From: Actinomycetota bacterium
GTDB taxonomy: Bacteria; Actinomycetota; Actinomycetes; Nanopelagicales; Nanopelagicaceae
DNA length: 16,198 bases
NCBI GenBank assembly: GCA_005793655.1
Contig: SXRC01000069.1
Span: 1-16,198, forward strand
Direction of reading: 5' to 3'
This document shows positions 1 to 7,412 of this stretch, piece after piece; position 1 is the first letter of the stretch, and each line of letters starts with the position of its first letter. Below the pieces are notes generated by a model. The model saw only the letters and a program-made list of their open reading frames with translations. It was not told where the DNA came from and made no database searches. The translations under genes were made by a program, and so were the position numbers.

Positions 1-529
1 AGGTCTTCTCAACAACTGCGCGGCTTTGGGTGTCGCTAATTTTAGAGCTCCAGGTGAGAATCTTTTCTGCCTGCAACATATTCCAAATAAAATTACTATT
101 AAGTGATTTCCGCTCCGCCTTGGTAATACTTAGCTTGGCTAGGCTTTTATCTACTGTGGCAATCAGACGGCCTAATTGTTCAATCTGTTCACTTTTATGC
201 CCAGAACTACTCCCCCAGGTTTTTCCTTGATGAAAGCTAAGCAACCGAGCAGCACTGTTCTTACCAGGAGTGAGGAGCATCTTCTTCTTTTTAGTGGGAA
301 TAACCGCCGGTGATACTTTGACGGAATTTTCATGCAAAAAATTGAGCACCTTGTTTTGAAGATTCAACCTAATCTTTAAATCTGCATTTACCTTGGGATA
401 AATCTTTAGTACATAAGATTCTTTACCATCAACCTTAAAATTTATATCGCGCTCACTTGGTAGCGGTGATAGCTCACCAGTAATTCCCCAATTTTTGGCT
501 AATAGAGACTTTACCTCTTTTATTTCCAC
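1..529 (-). CDS. APH/hydroxylysine-kinase-like phosphotransferase, N-terminal part (cut by window start)
   Basis: Reading the minus strand from a GTG at 529 gives 176 uninterrupted codons that run off the window edge. Residues 20-31 read LSPLPSERDINF, followed by a small beta-hairpin and YVLKIYP with Lys42 as the likely ATP-binding lysine. This is the N-lobe pattern of the APH/choline-kinase fold, closest in feel to hydroxylysine kinase and to the APH domains that are fused or linked to class III aminotransferases. The catalytic HxD loop lies outside the window, so activity cannot be judged. The GTG start is forced: the codon before it is an in-frame TAA, and a GGGG run sits 6 nt upstream as a ribosome binding site. 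It begins 19 nt after the stop of the cyclodeaminase-family gene and is probably co-transcribed with it. The substrate is unknown; an amino acid or amino alcohol is likely from the family and the neighbours. Confidence 0.75.
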   Translation of the reverse strand, partial: MEIKEVKSLLAKNWGITGELSPLPSERDINFKVDGKESYVLKIYPKVNADLKIRLNLQNKVLNFLHENSVKVSPAVIPTKKKKMLLTPGKNSAARLLSFHQGKTWGSSSGHKSEQIEQLGRLIATVDKSLAKLSITKAERKSLNSNFIWNMLQAEKILTWSSKISDTQSRAVVEKT

Positions 530-548
530 TTACATCCCCATTTTCATC

Positions 549-1472
549 TCAAAATTTTCCATTCTCAAGGATGTACTCAGCAATTGCGGCATCTTGAATT
601 CCCAATCCAACCGAAAAGTAATAAATGACTTGCTGCTCATTTTCTCTACCCTTAATTTTCTCAGCATAAACTCCACCAATAGATTGAGCTCGCGTCCATT
701 TCCGTTCAGACTTAGCAAGTGTACTAAGTACCGAACCTGATTGTTCCGAGATTGTTTTAGCATCATCACCAAAAACCTTATCAGCCTTTGATAGCGCATC
801 TACCGAGACCTCTAGTCGGGTGGGAGAAAATGAGCCAATAGAAATGCAAGTGGAACCCGGATTTAACAAAGATTTAATCACCGGCTCTGAAGAATTGGTG
901 CAAATAAAAATCAAATCACATGCATTTACCGCATCTATTTCTGTACTCATTTCAATTTCAAATCCAAGATCTACTGCTTTACCACTTTTTGAGATACCTA
1001 TAATTCTTTCTGGGTTGAATATGCTTTTAGCTGCTTGGATATGCGCAATGCCTTGGTGCCCAAGACCGATCACCGCAATTTTTTTAACCTGATTTGCCAA
1101 TGTGCTGGCCGCAGCCATGCTGGCGCACACTGTTCGCCACTTTGTAACAGCTTCTCCATCTAGAAATAATTTAATCCCTCCGGTAGTTGTATCAAGAATT
1201 GCAACCGTTGTTTGAACCACTGGAATATCTCTATCAGAATTACTAGGGACTACGCTGCCAAATTTAACGACAGTTGGTCCATTCTTTGATGCTCGAGCAA
1301 TATATGAGAATTGGGCATTTTCATTCTGAGACAAAATGGCTCTAGGCCCCATCACCGCTTCATTTAAGTAATAATTCTTGAAAACCTGTCGTTGATTGTC
1401 GATGATTTTTTCATAGCTACACAACGCATCAATCTTTTCGGCTGTAACAAAAGGAGTTTGCATAAGTGCCAT
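549..1472 (-). CDS. ornithine cyclodeaminase / mu-crystallin family protein
   Basis: A 307-residue NAD(P)-dependent enzyme of the ornithine cyclodeaminase/mu-crystallin family, at the usual length. Visible landmarks are VVKFGS near residue 70 (substrate-contacting lysine region), DGEAVTKWRT near 105-114, the Rossmann motif VIGLGHQGIAHIQA near 134-147, and GLGIQDAA near the C-terminus. Family members either cyclise ornithine or lysine with loss of ammonia or reduce cyclic ketimines such as piperideine-2-carboxylate; alanine dehydrogenases of this fold also exist. With an FAD amine oxidase, an ALDH7-like enzyme and glutaryl-CoA dehydrogenase nearby, production of L-pipecolate is the best guess. 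The ATG at 1472 is preferred because a -10 box TACACT lies 7 nt before it (leaderless). An alternative ATG lies three codons downstream. It is followed by the phosphotransferase gene. Confidence 0.85.
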   Translation of the reverse strand: MALMQTPFVTAEKIDALCSYEKIIDNQRQVFKNYYLNEAVMGPRAILSQNENAQFSYIARASKNGPTVVKFGSVVPSNSDRDIPVVQTTVAILDTTTGGIKLFLDGEAVTKWRTVCASMAAASTLANQVKKIAVIGLGHQGIAHIQAAKSIFNPERIIGISKSGKAVDLGFEIEMSTEIDAVNACDLIFICTNSSEPVIKSLLNPGSTCISIGSFSPTRLEVSVDALSKADKVFGDDAKTISEQSGSVLSTLAKSERKWTRAQSIGGVYAEKIKGRENEQQVIYYFSVGLGIQDAAIAEYILENGKF

Positions 1473-1479
1473 AACCCTT

Positions 1480-1485
1480 AGTGTA
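1480..1485 (-). promoter_or_regulatory. -10 box of leaderless promoter for the cyclodeaminase-family gene
   Basis: On the minus strand TACACT is followed by 7 nt and then the ATG at 1472. The expected transcription start therefore falls on or next to the start codon. A convincing -35 hexamer is not seen; TCGTGA, 17 nt upstream, is a weak match. Confidence 0.5.
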
Positions 1486-1540
1486 GATAGGAATAGGCAT
1501 ATTCACGAGATGCAAATGGTCACACTCACCGAACTAGGGT

Positions 1541-1546
1541 TAAACT
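1541..1546 (+). promoter_or_regulatory. -10 box of leaderless promoter for the small membrane protein gene
   Basis: TAAACT is followed by exactly 6 nt and the ATG at 1553. TGGTCA, 18 nt upstream, is a partial -35 match. It faces away from the promoter of the cyclodeaminase-family gene within an 80-bp intergenic space, so the two divergent genes could share control. Confidence 0.5.
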
Positions 1547-1552
1547 ACGCAG

Positions 1553-1768
1553 ATGAGATCTGGATTTATGTTCTTTTGGGGAATACTTGTTTCTGCCTAC
1601 ATGATTATTTCTTATCGCAATAAAGTAAGAGCAGATAAGAATCTAACAAAAGTAAATTGGGATACTTATAAGTTAAAACTCAGCATGAGTTGGTGGACTG
1701 GCTTTCTTTGGGCTTCAGTAATTTTTACCATCTACTATCTAATAATTTCCGCAGGGTTGACCGAGTAA
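1553..1768 (+). CDS. small two-helix membrane protein, function unknown
   Basis: A 71-residue open frame not recognised as any named family. It has two hydrophobic stretches, about residues 5-20 and 47-67, separated by a basic, hydrophilic loop containing YRNKVRADKN. This suggests a two-pass inner-membrane protein. It has no signal peptidase site or cofactor motif. Support for it being real comes from its promoter-like TAAACT box 6 nt before the ATG, sensible membrane-protein composition, and the fact that it exactly fills the space between the cyclodeaminase-family gene and the ThDP enzyme. Its stop codon TAA directly abuts the stop codon of the opposing ThDP enzyme gene. A role linked to transport or signalling for the neighbouring pathway is possible but nothing in the sequence shows it. 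Confidence 0.6.
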   Translation: MRSGFMFFWGILVSAYMIISYRNKVRADKNLTKVNWDTYKLKLSMSWWTGFLWASVIFTIYYLIISAGLTE

Positions 1769-3430
1769 TTAACTCTCATTCCATCTTGGGCTAGTACTTT
1801 TTGGCGGATAAATTTCATCCTCAATTAACACTATTGCAGGGGTGTTACTCGCAGCTCGCTTACGTAAAACCTCAGCCAGACTTTCCAAATCACTTTTAAT
1901 AAAATCGATCTGAAATGATTCTGCGAGCAACTGCCAATTAGGATTAAATAAATTGACCCCTCGTTCTGGATGGCTCATCACTTTTTGGTCAAATCGCAGC
2001 ATTCCATATCCACCATCATCATGCAGCAAGATTGTTACTGGCAGTTTTTCTTGAGCCACAGTTGCTAACTCACCTAGACCAAATGCAATGCCACCATCTC
2101 CGCAAACAACTAAGGTTGAAATTCCATGAGCAGCTGGTCCTAAGCTAGCTGGAAGTGCAAAACCTAAAGTTCCCCAGCCAACTGGGTATGCAATCTGCCG
2201 CACACGTTTGGCTTGCAGATAGACACCTGTCCAATATCCAGAAATAGCCATATCGCAAACAATGTAATTCTTAATCGGCCAACTCTTTTCAATCGCAGCC
2301 ACCAATGCCATTCCATCTCTACCTTTTTCACTATTAGCAATCCGCTGCCTGGCATCTATACAAATCTGGGAGATATCAATCCAATGCTCACGCGGGGTCA
2401 AGGTGTTTAAGTATTGAGTTGCTGTTGCCAAATCTGCTGTGCGCACCACTAAATCAGCTTTTATATTTCGAAGCGTGATGCTTGGGTGTGGATCAAAAAT
2501 GATAATCTTTTGTGGAAAATCTATCCGCCAATTTTTAGTATTCATTCCATCCAACTGGGATCCAAAAACTAGTAATGCTTCGCATTTGCCTAATACCTGT
2601 TCAGCTTCTACTTCATGAATCGGAATAGTCAGGTAGTTTTTACTTAAGCTACCTACACCCCTTCCTGCGAATGAGGTGAATATTGGCGCATTCAAGTGCT
2701 CTGATAATTTTGCTATTTCCTCGCTAATGCCCTGCGCGCCACCACCTGCCCATATTCCAATTTTGTTCACACCATCTAACGCTTTTTCGATCAATGAATG
2801 ATCTATTTCGAGATTTTTCTCTTGATTAATAAAATCTACACAATTTTTACTTGGTGATGGAATCTGCTCAGTAAAATCCTGATTTAAAATATCTGCTGGA
2901 ATACCAATGTACCCGGCACCGGTGGGCGCTTGTGTCAAAAATTCTAGGAAATCCACCAACGTTGATATCGCATCAATTGCCGTGGTTGCACTTTTAGCCA
3001 ATACTAATTCTTTACCACCGATTGACACTCGCTTAGCAAGCGGAGTGAATATTGCACTTTGATCATCCATCTCATGCAAAATTCCCCTGGCACCCCCATT
3101 AGATCTATTTTTGATGGGAGATTCAGATGAAATCAACAAAACTTGTGAACCAGAGGTTGCTGCTTCGCCAAATGCCCCTAAAGTATTTGCTGCACCAGGT
3201 CCAGTAGTAGTTATCGCAACAGCTAACTTTCCAGTTGCTCTTGCCAGACCATCTGCAGCATAAACACAGCTCTGTTCATGTCTGACACTTATGATCTCTG
3301 GTCTGTCCTTAGACAGCGCGTTCCAAAAACCTAGATTGTGGACTCCTGGAATACCAAAAGCCTTAGTGACACCCTTTTTTGCAAGTAAATCTAAAATCAC
3401 CGCTGCTACGGTGCGCACAGAGCCATCCAT
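1769..3430 (-). CDS. thiamine diphosphate-dependent 2-oxoacid decarboxylase-like enzyme (AHAS/AruI type)
   Basis: A 553-residue protein with the three-domain layout of the acetolactate synthase/pyruvate decarboxylase superfamily. The N-terminal Pyr domain contains FGIPGVHN and the catalytic glutamate in VRHEQS (Glu52). The middle domain has WAGGGAQG near 228. The C-terminal PP domain carries GDGG at 444-447, with DDGGYG at 471-476 where the classic motif has NN. The N-terminal region resembles 5-guanidino-2-oxopentanoate decarboxylase (AruI) more than true acetolactate synthase, and no regulatory subunit gene is nearby. In this setting 2-oxoadipate is a candidate substrate, which would give glutarate semialdehyde. 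The ATG at 3430 is chosen over a TTG two codons earlier because TATTGT lies 6 nt before it. It is transcribed divergently from the ALDH gene and ends stop-to-stop with the small membrane protein gene. Confidence 0.85.
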   Translation of the reverse strand: MDGSVRTVAAVILDLLAKKGVTKAFGIPGVHNLGFWNALSKDRPEIISVRHEQSCVYAADGLARATGKLAVAITTTGPGAANTLGAFGEAATSGSQVLLISSESPIKNRSNGGARGILHEMDDQSAIFTPLAKRVSIGGKELVLAKSATTAIDAISTLVDFLEFLTQAPTGAGYIGIPADILNQDFTEQIPSPSKNCVDFINQEKNLEIDHSLIEKALDGVNKIGIWAGGGAQGISEEIAKLSEHLNAPIFTSFAGRGVGSLSKNYLTIPIHEVEAEQVLGKCEALLVFGSQLDGMNTKNWRIDFPQKIIIFDPHPSITLRNIKADLVVRTADLATATQYLNTLTPREHWIDISQICIDARQRIANSEKGRDGMALVAAIEKSWPIKNYIVCDMAISGYWTGVYLQAKRVRQIAYPVGWGTLGFALPASLGPAAHGISTLVVCGDGGIAFGLGELATVAQEKLPVTILLHDDGGYGMLRFDQKVMSHPERGVNLFNPNWQLLAESFQIDFIKSDLESLAEVLRKRAASNTPAIVLIEDEIYPPKSTSPRWNES

Positions 3431-3436
3431 GTTCAA

Positions 3437-3442
3437 ACAATA
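3437..3442 (-). promoter_or_regulatory. -10 box of leaderless promoter for the ThDP enzyme gene
   Basis: On the minus strand TATTGT is followed by 6 nt (TTGAAC) and the ATG at 3430, the same spacing as several other genes in this window. It lies in the 54-bp divergent gap shared with the ALDH gene. No clear -35 box is visible. Confidence 0.4.
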
Positions 3443-3484
3443 TCGGCATTTTCCAATTTTGCTTATCTAGTAGAGAATACACTC

Positions 3485-4975
3485 ATGTTCAAATCAATTA
3501 ATCCGACAAATTCATCTGAAGTGATTGCCACTGTTCCTGAGTCAACCACTGCTGAAATTTTGACAGTTTTGCGAAAAGCCAAGAACGCCCAAAAAGGCTG
3601 GGCAAAACTACCAGCACCAACTCGTGGACGAATAATTGCCAACGTTGGAAGATTAGTTGAAAAAAATAAAGATGAGCTGGCAAAATTAATTACGAAAGAG
3701 ATGGGCAAGGTATATACCGAGGCGCTAGGTGAGGTGCAAGAGGTCGTTGATACCTGCGACTTTTTCCTTGGCGAGGGTCGACGTCTTTATGGCCAGACTG
3801 TGCCCAGTGAAATGCAAAATAAGCACCTTTTCACTTTCAGAATGCCAGTTGGAAATGTTTTTGTGATAACTGCTGGAAACTTTCCCACCGCTGTTCCATC
3901 TTGGTACATCGTGCCAGCTCTCTTAGCTGGCAATACTGTTGTGTGGAAACCATCCGAGTTCACACCTGCGGTTGCTAACGCACTCACTTCAATCTTTCAT
4001 GCTGGTGGTGTTCCACAAGATGTTTTGATTACTGTGGTTGCAGATGGTGCGCAAACATTTGCCGCTTTAGAATCTGGGTTAAAAGAAGGAGTAATTAATA
4101 AAGTTGGTTTTACAGGATCAACCGCAGTTGGTCGAAAGATAGGTGCAAAAACTGGGGAATACATCCAGAGTGCTTGTCTTGAATTAGGTGGAAAAAATCC
4201 TATGGTAGTAATGCCAGATGCCAACATTGATCTTGCATTAGATGGTGCTCTATTTGCAGGTTTTGGAACTGCAGGCCAGCGCTGCACATCCCTAGGCACA
4301 TTATGGATTCATGAATCAATTTATGATTCAGTACTTACAAAATTTGCAGCCTTAGTTGAAAATGCAGCAGTAGGTGACCCTTTTAAAGATGTTTTATTTG
4401 GACCAATGATTAGTCAAAAATACTTAGATAATCATCTTGAGCATTTGAAAATGATTCAAAGCCACCACAAAGTTTTAGGCTCAACCTCGACCGGTCGCAT
4501 CACCTCAAGTAATTCACGTAAAGGTTTTGTTGGAGATCCTGATAAAGGCGTCTTTGCCCATCCGGTGATTGTTGCTGGAATTACCAAAAATGATGAGTTG
4601 TACTCGACAGAAACTTTTGGTCCACTTGTAACCGTTGGAAAGTTTTCAACACTTGATGAAGCGATTGAATTGGCAAATGGCCACGGATATGGACTTTCCT
4701 CAGCAATTTACACAAATGATCCACAAAATGTTTGGCGCTTTCGAGAGGGAATCTCTGCCGGCATGGTCTCGATTAATAACTCCACCTCTGGAGCAGAGGC
4801 ACATCTTCCATTTGGTGGAAATGGCATGAGTGGCAATGGTTCTCGACAAAGTGGTATCTGGGTATTAGACCAATTCACAAGATGGCAATCAATGAACTGG
4901 GATTGGTCAAATAAACTACAAAAGGCACAAATGGATCTGATTGAAATCAAGCACGATCCAAATTTCGTCCTCTAA
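3485..4975 (+). CDS. aldehyde dehydrogenase, ALDH7-like (candidate 2-aminoadipate-6-semialdehyde dehydrogenase)
   Basis: A 496-residue NAD(P)-dependent aldehyde dehydrogenase of normal family length. Catalytic residues are all present: Asn132 in TAGNFP, Lys155 in WKPSE, Glu233 in ELGGKNP and Cys267 in GTAGQRCTS. The C-terminal stretch SINNSTSGAEAHLPFGG resembles the substrate-binding loop of ALDH7/antiquitin and its bacterial relatives, which oxidise aminoadipate semialdehyde. A related uncharacterised branch with the same TSGAE..LPFGG and KLQKAQMD ending also exists, so the exact substrate is not fixed. The next gene, an FAD amine oxidase, starts 9 nt downstream, which fits sequential oxidation of a cyclic amino acid and then its semialdehyde. 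The start ATG has no strong ribosome binding site; GAGAAT, 6 nt upstream, is only a loose -10 match. Confidence 0.9.
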   Translation: MFKSINPTNSSEVIATVPESTTAEILTVLRKAKNAQKGWAKLPAPTRGRIIANVGRLVEKNKDELAKLITKEMGKVYTEALGEVQEVVDTCDFFLGEGRRLYGQTVPSEMQNKHLFTFRMPVGNVFVITAGNFPTAVPSWYIVPALLAGNTVVWKPSEFTPAVANALTSIFHAGGVPQDVLITVVADGAQTFAALESGLKEGVINKVGFTGSTAVGRKIGAKTGEYIQSACLELGGKNPMVVMPDANIDLALDGALFAGFGTAGQRCTSLGTLWIHESIYDSVLTKFAALVENAAVGDPFKDVLFGPMISQKYLDNHLEHLKMIQSHHKVLGSTSTGRITSSNSRKGFVGDPDKGVFAHPVIVAGITKNDELYSTETFGPLVTVGKFSTLDEAIELANGHGYGLSSAIYTNDPQNVWRFREGISAGMVSINNSTSGAEAHLPFGGNGMSGNGSRQSGIWVLDQFTRWQSMNWDWSNKLQKAQMDLIEIKHDPNFVL

Positions 4976-4978
4976 AAT
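4973..4978 (+). promoter_or_regulatory. -10 box embedded in the ALDH stop codon, for the FAD oxidase gene
   Basis: TAAAAT begins with the TAA stop codon of the ALDH gene and is followed by 6 nt and the ATG at 4985. This is the leaderless spacing seen elsewhere here, so the oxidase may have its own start of transcription besides read-through from the ALDH gene. AT-rich sequence makes a chance match possible. Confidence 0.35.
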
Positions 4979-4984
4979 TAAAAA

Positions 4985-6148
4985 ATGTTGCTACCGGCCC
5001 AAGTTGATGTAGTAATTGTTGGCGGTGGCGTGATGGGTACATCAGCTGCATTTCATCTCGCCGAAGCTGGTGTTCGAGTAGCTCTTTGTGAAAAAAATGA
5101 TTTAGCAAGTGGTTCCACCTCCAAAGCAGCAGGTGGCGTGAGGGCAAATTTCTCAGATGAGTTTAATGTCGCACTAGGTGCAAGATCTTTAGAGCTGTTT
5201 GCAGATTTTAAAAATAGACCAGGGTATGAAATCGATCTGCATAGACCTGGATATTTGTTTGCACTTACACATCAAAAAGATGTTGATCTCTTTGAAAAAT
5301 CAACCAAAATCCATAAACAATTTAATGTTGAATCAAGGATGCTTACCCCGAAAGAGGCAGGTGAACTATCTCCATTACTAAACACTTCTGATCTTATAGC
5401 CGCATCATTTACACCAAATGATGGTCACTGCACACCCGAATCGGTAGTACTTGGATACGCAGGTGGTGCAAAAAAACTGGGCGCAAATGTGATTACAAAT
5501 GTTGAAGTCACTGGAATAAATAGCCATGGCGGTGAAATAACATCGGTAAGTACATCGCTGGGTGAGATCAAAACAACTACGGTAATTAATTGTGCTGGAG
5601 TCTGGTCACCAAAAATTGCATCAATGGTGGGATTAGATTTGCCAGTAACACCGTATAAGCGTGAGTTAGTGATTACAGAGCCGTTAGATGATTCATTCGC
5701 TGATTTACCAAAGGAGATGCCGATGACAATCGATTACTCCTCATCGCTGTATTGGCACCGCGAAGGTAAAGGCTTGTTGATGGGATTCTCCGACAAAACA
5801 GCCCAGCCAAGTTTTGAATTAAAGAAGGACCCACAATTTTTGGAAAAACTTGGAGCAATTGCAATTAATAGAGCACCAAGACTTATGAATGTTGGAATTG
5901 GAAAGGGTTGGGCTGGACTTTATGAGGTGACACCAGATCACAATGCGATACTAGGTGAGTATAAAAAAGTTTCTAGATTTTTCTATGCCACAGGTTTCAG
6001 TGGCCATGGCTTCTTACAGGGACCTGGTATAGGTGAGATTCTGCGAGATCTTTATCTAGGTAAACAACCATTTGTAAAAATCGATCGATTATCTGCAGAC
6101 CGGTTTACTACAACTGGCCAACTGAGTCCGGAGTACAACATTGTTTAG
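4985..6148 (+). CDS. FAD-dependent amine/amino-acid oxidase, DAO family (candidate L-pipecolate oxidase)
   Basis: A 387-residue flavoprotein of the D-amino acid oxidase / sarcosine oxidase beta-like family. The dinucleotide-binding motif VVIVGGGVMGTSAAFHL is at residues 9-25. GSTSKAAGGVRANFS at 43-57 is the typical second FAD contact region, and GFSGHGFLQGPGIGE near the C-terminus closes the flavin site. There is no signal peptide or membrane helix, so a cytoplasmic enzyme is expected. Family members oxidise secondary amines such as sarcosine, proline, glycine and pipecolate. Here the partner genes for the ALDH7-like enzyme and glutaryl-CoA dehydrogenase point to L-pipecolate, giving piperideine-6-carboxylate, which opens to aminoadipate semialdehyde. 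Sarcosine or proline-like substrates remain possible. It follows the ALDH gene by 9 nt and precedes gcdH by 79 nt. Confidence 0.88.
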   Translation: MLLPAQVDVVIVGGGVMGTSAAFHLAEAGVRVALCEKNDLASGSTSKAAGGVRANFSDEFNVALGARSLELFADFKNRPGYEIDLHRPGYLFALTHQKDVDLFEKSTKIHKQFNVESRMLTPKEAGELSPLLNTSDLIAASFTPNDGHCTPESVVLGYAGGAKKLGANVITNVEVTGINSHGGEITSVSTSLGEIKTTTVINCAGVWSPKIASMVGLDLPVTPYKRELVITEPLDDSFADLPKEMPMTIDYSSSLYWHREGKGLLMGFSDKTAQPSFELKKDPQFLEKLGAIAINRAPRLMNVGIGKGWAGLYEVTPDHNAILGEYKKVSRFFYATGFSGHGFLQGPGIGEILRDLYLGKQPFVKIDRLSADRFTTTGQLSPEYNIV

Positions 6149-6179
6149 TAATGAGATTTATCACTCCAGTGTGTCATTA
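6149..6179 (+). repeat. weak inverted repeat after the FAD oxidase gene
   Basis: TAATGA (6149-6154) and TCATTA (6174-6179) are perfect inverted copies with 19 nt between them, starting right after the oxidase stop codon. The stem is short and AT-rich and no T-run follows, so it is not a convincing terminator. It may add to the regulatory dyad that follows it directly. Confidence 0.25.
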
Positions 6180-6180
6180 A

Positions 6181-6203
6181 TTTGAACTATCTGGCAGTTC
6201 AAA
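6181..6203. promoter_or_regulatory. candidate operator: perfect 8-bp inverted repeat upstream of gcdH
   Basis: TTTGAACT (6181-6188), a 7-nt spacer, then AGTTCAAA (6196-6203) form a perfect inverted repeat. Its right arm covers the position where the -35 element of the gcdH promoter is expected, 12 nt before the -10 box. There is no following T-run, so a protein-binding site fits better than a terminator. A repressor or a GntR/Lrp-type regulator could bind here. The regulator gene is not in the window. Confidence 0.5.
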
Positions 6204-6215
6204 GAGTTATCCCGA

Positions 6216-6221
6216 TAGACT
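6216..6221 (+). promoter_or_regulatory. -10 box of leaderless promoter for gcdH
   Basis: TAGACT is followed by 6 nt and the ATG at 6228. No ribosome binding site is present between them, so a leaderless mRNA is likely. The region 17-18 nt upstream has no good -35 match but is covered by the inverted repeat at 6181-6203. Confidence 0.5.
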
Positions 6222-6227
6222 TTTCCA

Positions 6228-7412
6228 ATGAGTAAGCAACCTGCAACACCAATTCAACCTCTCGTTTTGATGCAGGTTGAGTCGCGTTTAACCTCAGAAC
6301 AAAAGTCTATGCAAAAAGTTGTTAGAGATTTTGCAGACAAAGAATTAAAACCAAAGATTGCATCTTGGTATGAAGAAGGTCAGCTACCTGCACGCGATTT
6401 AGCGAAATCTTTAGGCAGCCTTGGGGTCCTTGGAATGCATCTTAAGAATTATGGGTGTTCAGGAACCGATGCAATGTCATATGGACTTGCATGCATGGAG
6501 TTGGAGGCGGTTGATTCCGGATTAAGATCCTTAGTATCTGTGCAGGGGTCGTTGGCAATGTTTGCAATTTATAAGTTTGGTAGTGAAGTGCAAAAGCAGG
6601 AGTGGTTGCCACAAATGGCAAAAGGTGAGGTGATTGGATGCTTTGGCTTAACTGAGGCCGACCATGGTTCAAATCCATCAGGTATGACAACCTTTGCAAA
6701 AAAGAATGGCTCTGATTGGATCATCAATGGATCAAAGATGTGGATTACCAATGGCAGTGTTGCCGATGTTGCAGTTATCTGGGCACAAACTGATGAGGGC
6801 ATTCGTGGTTTTTGTATACCTACAAAAACTGCCGGATTAGTAATCAATCCAATCAAACATAAACTTTCACTACGCGCATCTATTACCTCAGAATTAGTAT
6901 TTAACGACATGAAAGTTCCTGATTCATATCGCCTTCCAGAGGCCACAAGTCTTCGTGCACCATTGTTATGTCTAGCTGAAGCAAGATATGGAATTATTTT
7001 TGGGGCAGTTGGTGCTGCTAGGGATTGTTTTGAAGTTTCATTGGGATATGCCACAACTCGCGAACAATTTGATGGCCCTATCTCAAAGCATCAATTAACG
7101 CAGGCCAAATTTGCAGATATGGCAACTAAAATTACAACCTCGATGCTGCTTGCCTATCACCTTGCAGATTTAAAGGATTCTGACAAAATACAACCTGAAC
7201 AAATCAGCATGGGTAAGTTTCATAACGTTCACGCAGCCCTTGAAATTGCAAGAAGTGCCCGATCAGTTCTTGGTGGTGCTGGAATCACCTCTGAATACTC
7301 AGTGTTTAGACACATGAGCAACCTTGAAACAGTGCTTACTTATGAGGGTACCCATGAAATTCACATGCTGGTATTAGGGCAAGCGTTAACTGGAATTGCA
7401 GCATTTAGATAA
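6228..7412 (+). CDS. gcdH: glutaryl-CoA dehydrogenase
   Basis: A 394-residue acyl-CoA dehydrogenase that matches the glutaryl-CoA dehydrogenase branch closely throughout. Diagnostic positions are Arg100-Ser101 in DSGLRSLVSVQGS, equivalent to the glutarate-binding Arg94/Ser95 of the human enzyme, and the catalytic base Glu373 in TYEGTHEIHML, equivalent to Glu370. CFGLTEADHGSNP (138-150) and the MWITNG loop contact FAD, and RSARSVLGGAGI near 342-353 is also family-typical. The enzyme dehydrogenates and decarboxylates glutaryl-CoA to crotonyl-CoA and passes electrons to ETF. It is the final specific step of lysine, hydroxylysine and tryptophan breakdown, so it anchors the interpretation of the neighbouring oxidase and dehydrogenase genes. 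It has its own promoter and candidate operator. Its last 8 bases overlap the end of the convergent GNAT gene. Confidence 0.92.
   Translation: MSKQPATPIQPLVLMQVESRLTSEQKSMQKVVRDFADKELKPKIASWYEEGQLPARDLAKSLGSLGVLGMHLKNYGCSGTDAMSYGLACMELEAVDSGLRSLVSVQGSLAMFAIYKFGSEVQKQEWLPQMAKGEVIGCFGLTEADHGSNPSGMTTFAKKNGSDWIINGSKMWITNGSVADVAVIWAQTDEGIRGFCIPTKTAGLVINPIKHKLSLRASITSELVFNDMKVPDSYRLPEATSLRAPLLCLAEARYGIIFGAVGAARDCFEVSLGYATTREQFDGPISKHQLTQAKFADMATKITTSMLLAYHLADLKDSDKIQPEQISMGKFHNVHAALEIARSARSVLGGAGITSEYSVFRHMSNLETVLTYEGTHEIHMLVLGQALTGIAAFR

Noticed and set aside
1769..3430. ThDP enzyme as acetolactate synthase (ilvB)
   Set aside because: No small regulatory subunit or ilv genes follow, and the N-terminal region and cofactor motif differ from IlvB; catabolic neighbours fit a decarboxylase better.
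3431..3436. TTG start of the ThDP enzyme two codons before the chosen ATG
   Set aside because: ATG at 3430 is the stronger codon and has the TANNNT plus 6 nt spacing; the TTG has no ribosome binding site.
6569..7054. 161-codon minus-strand open frame inside gcdH
   Set aside because: gcdH on the plus strand matches its family over its full length; the opposite frame is a by-product of its codon usage.
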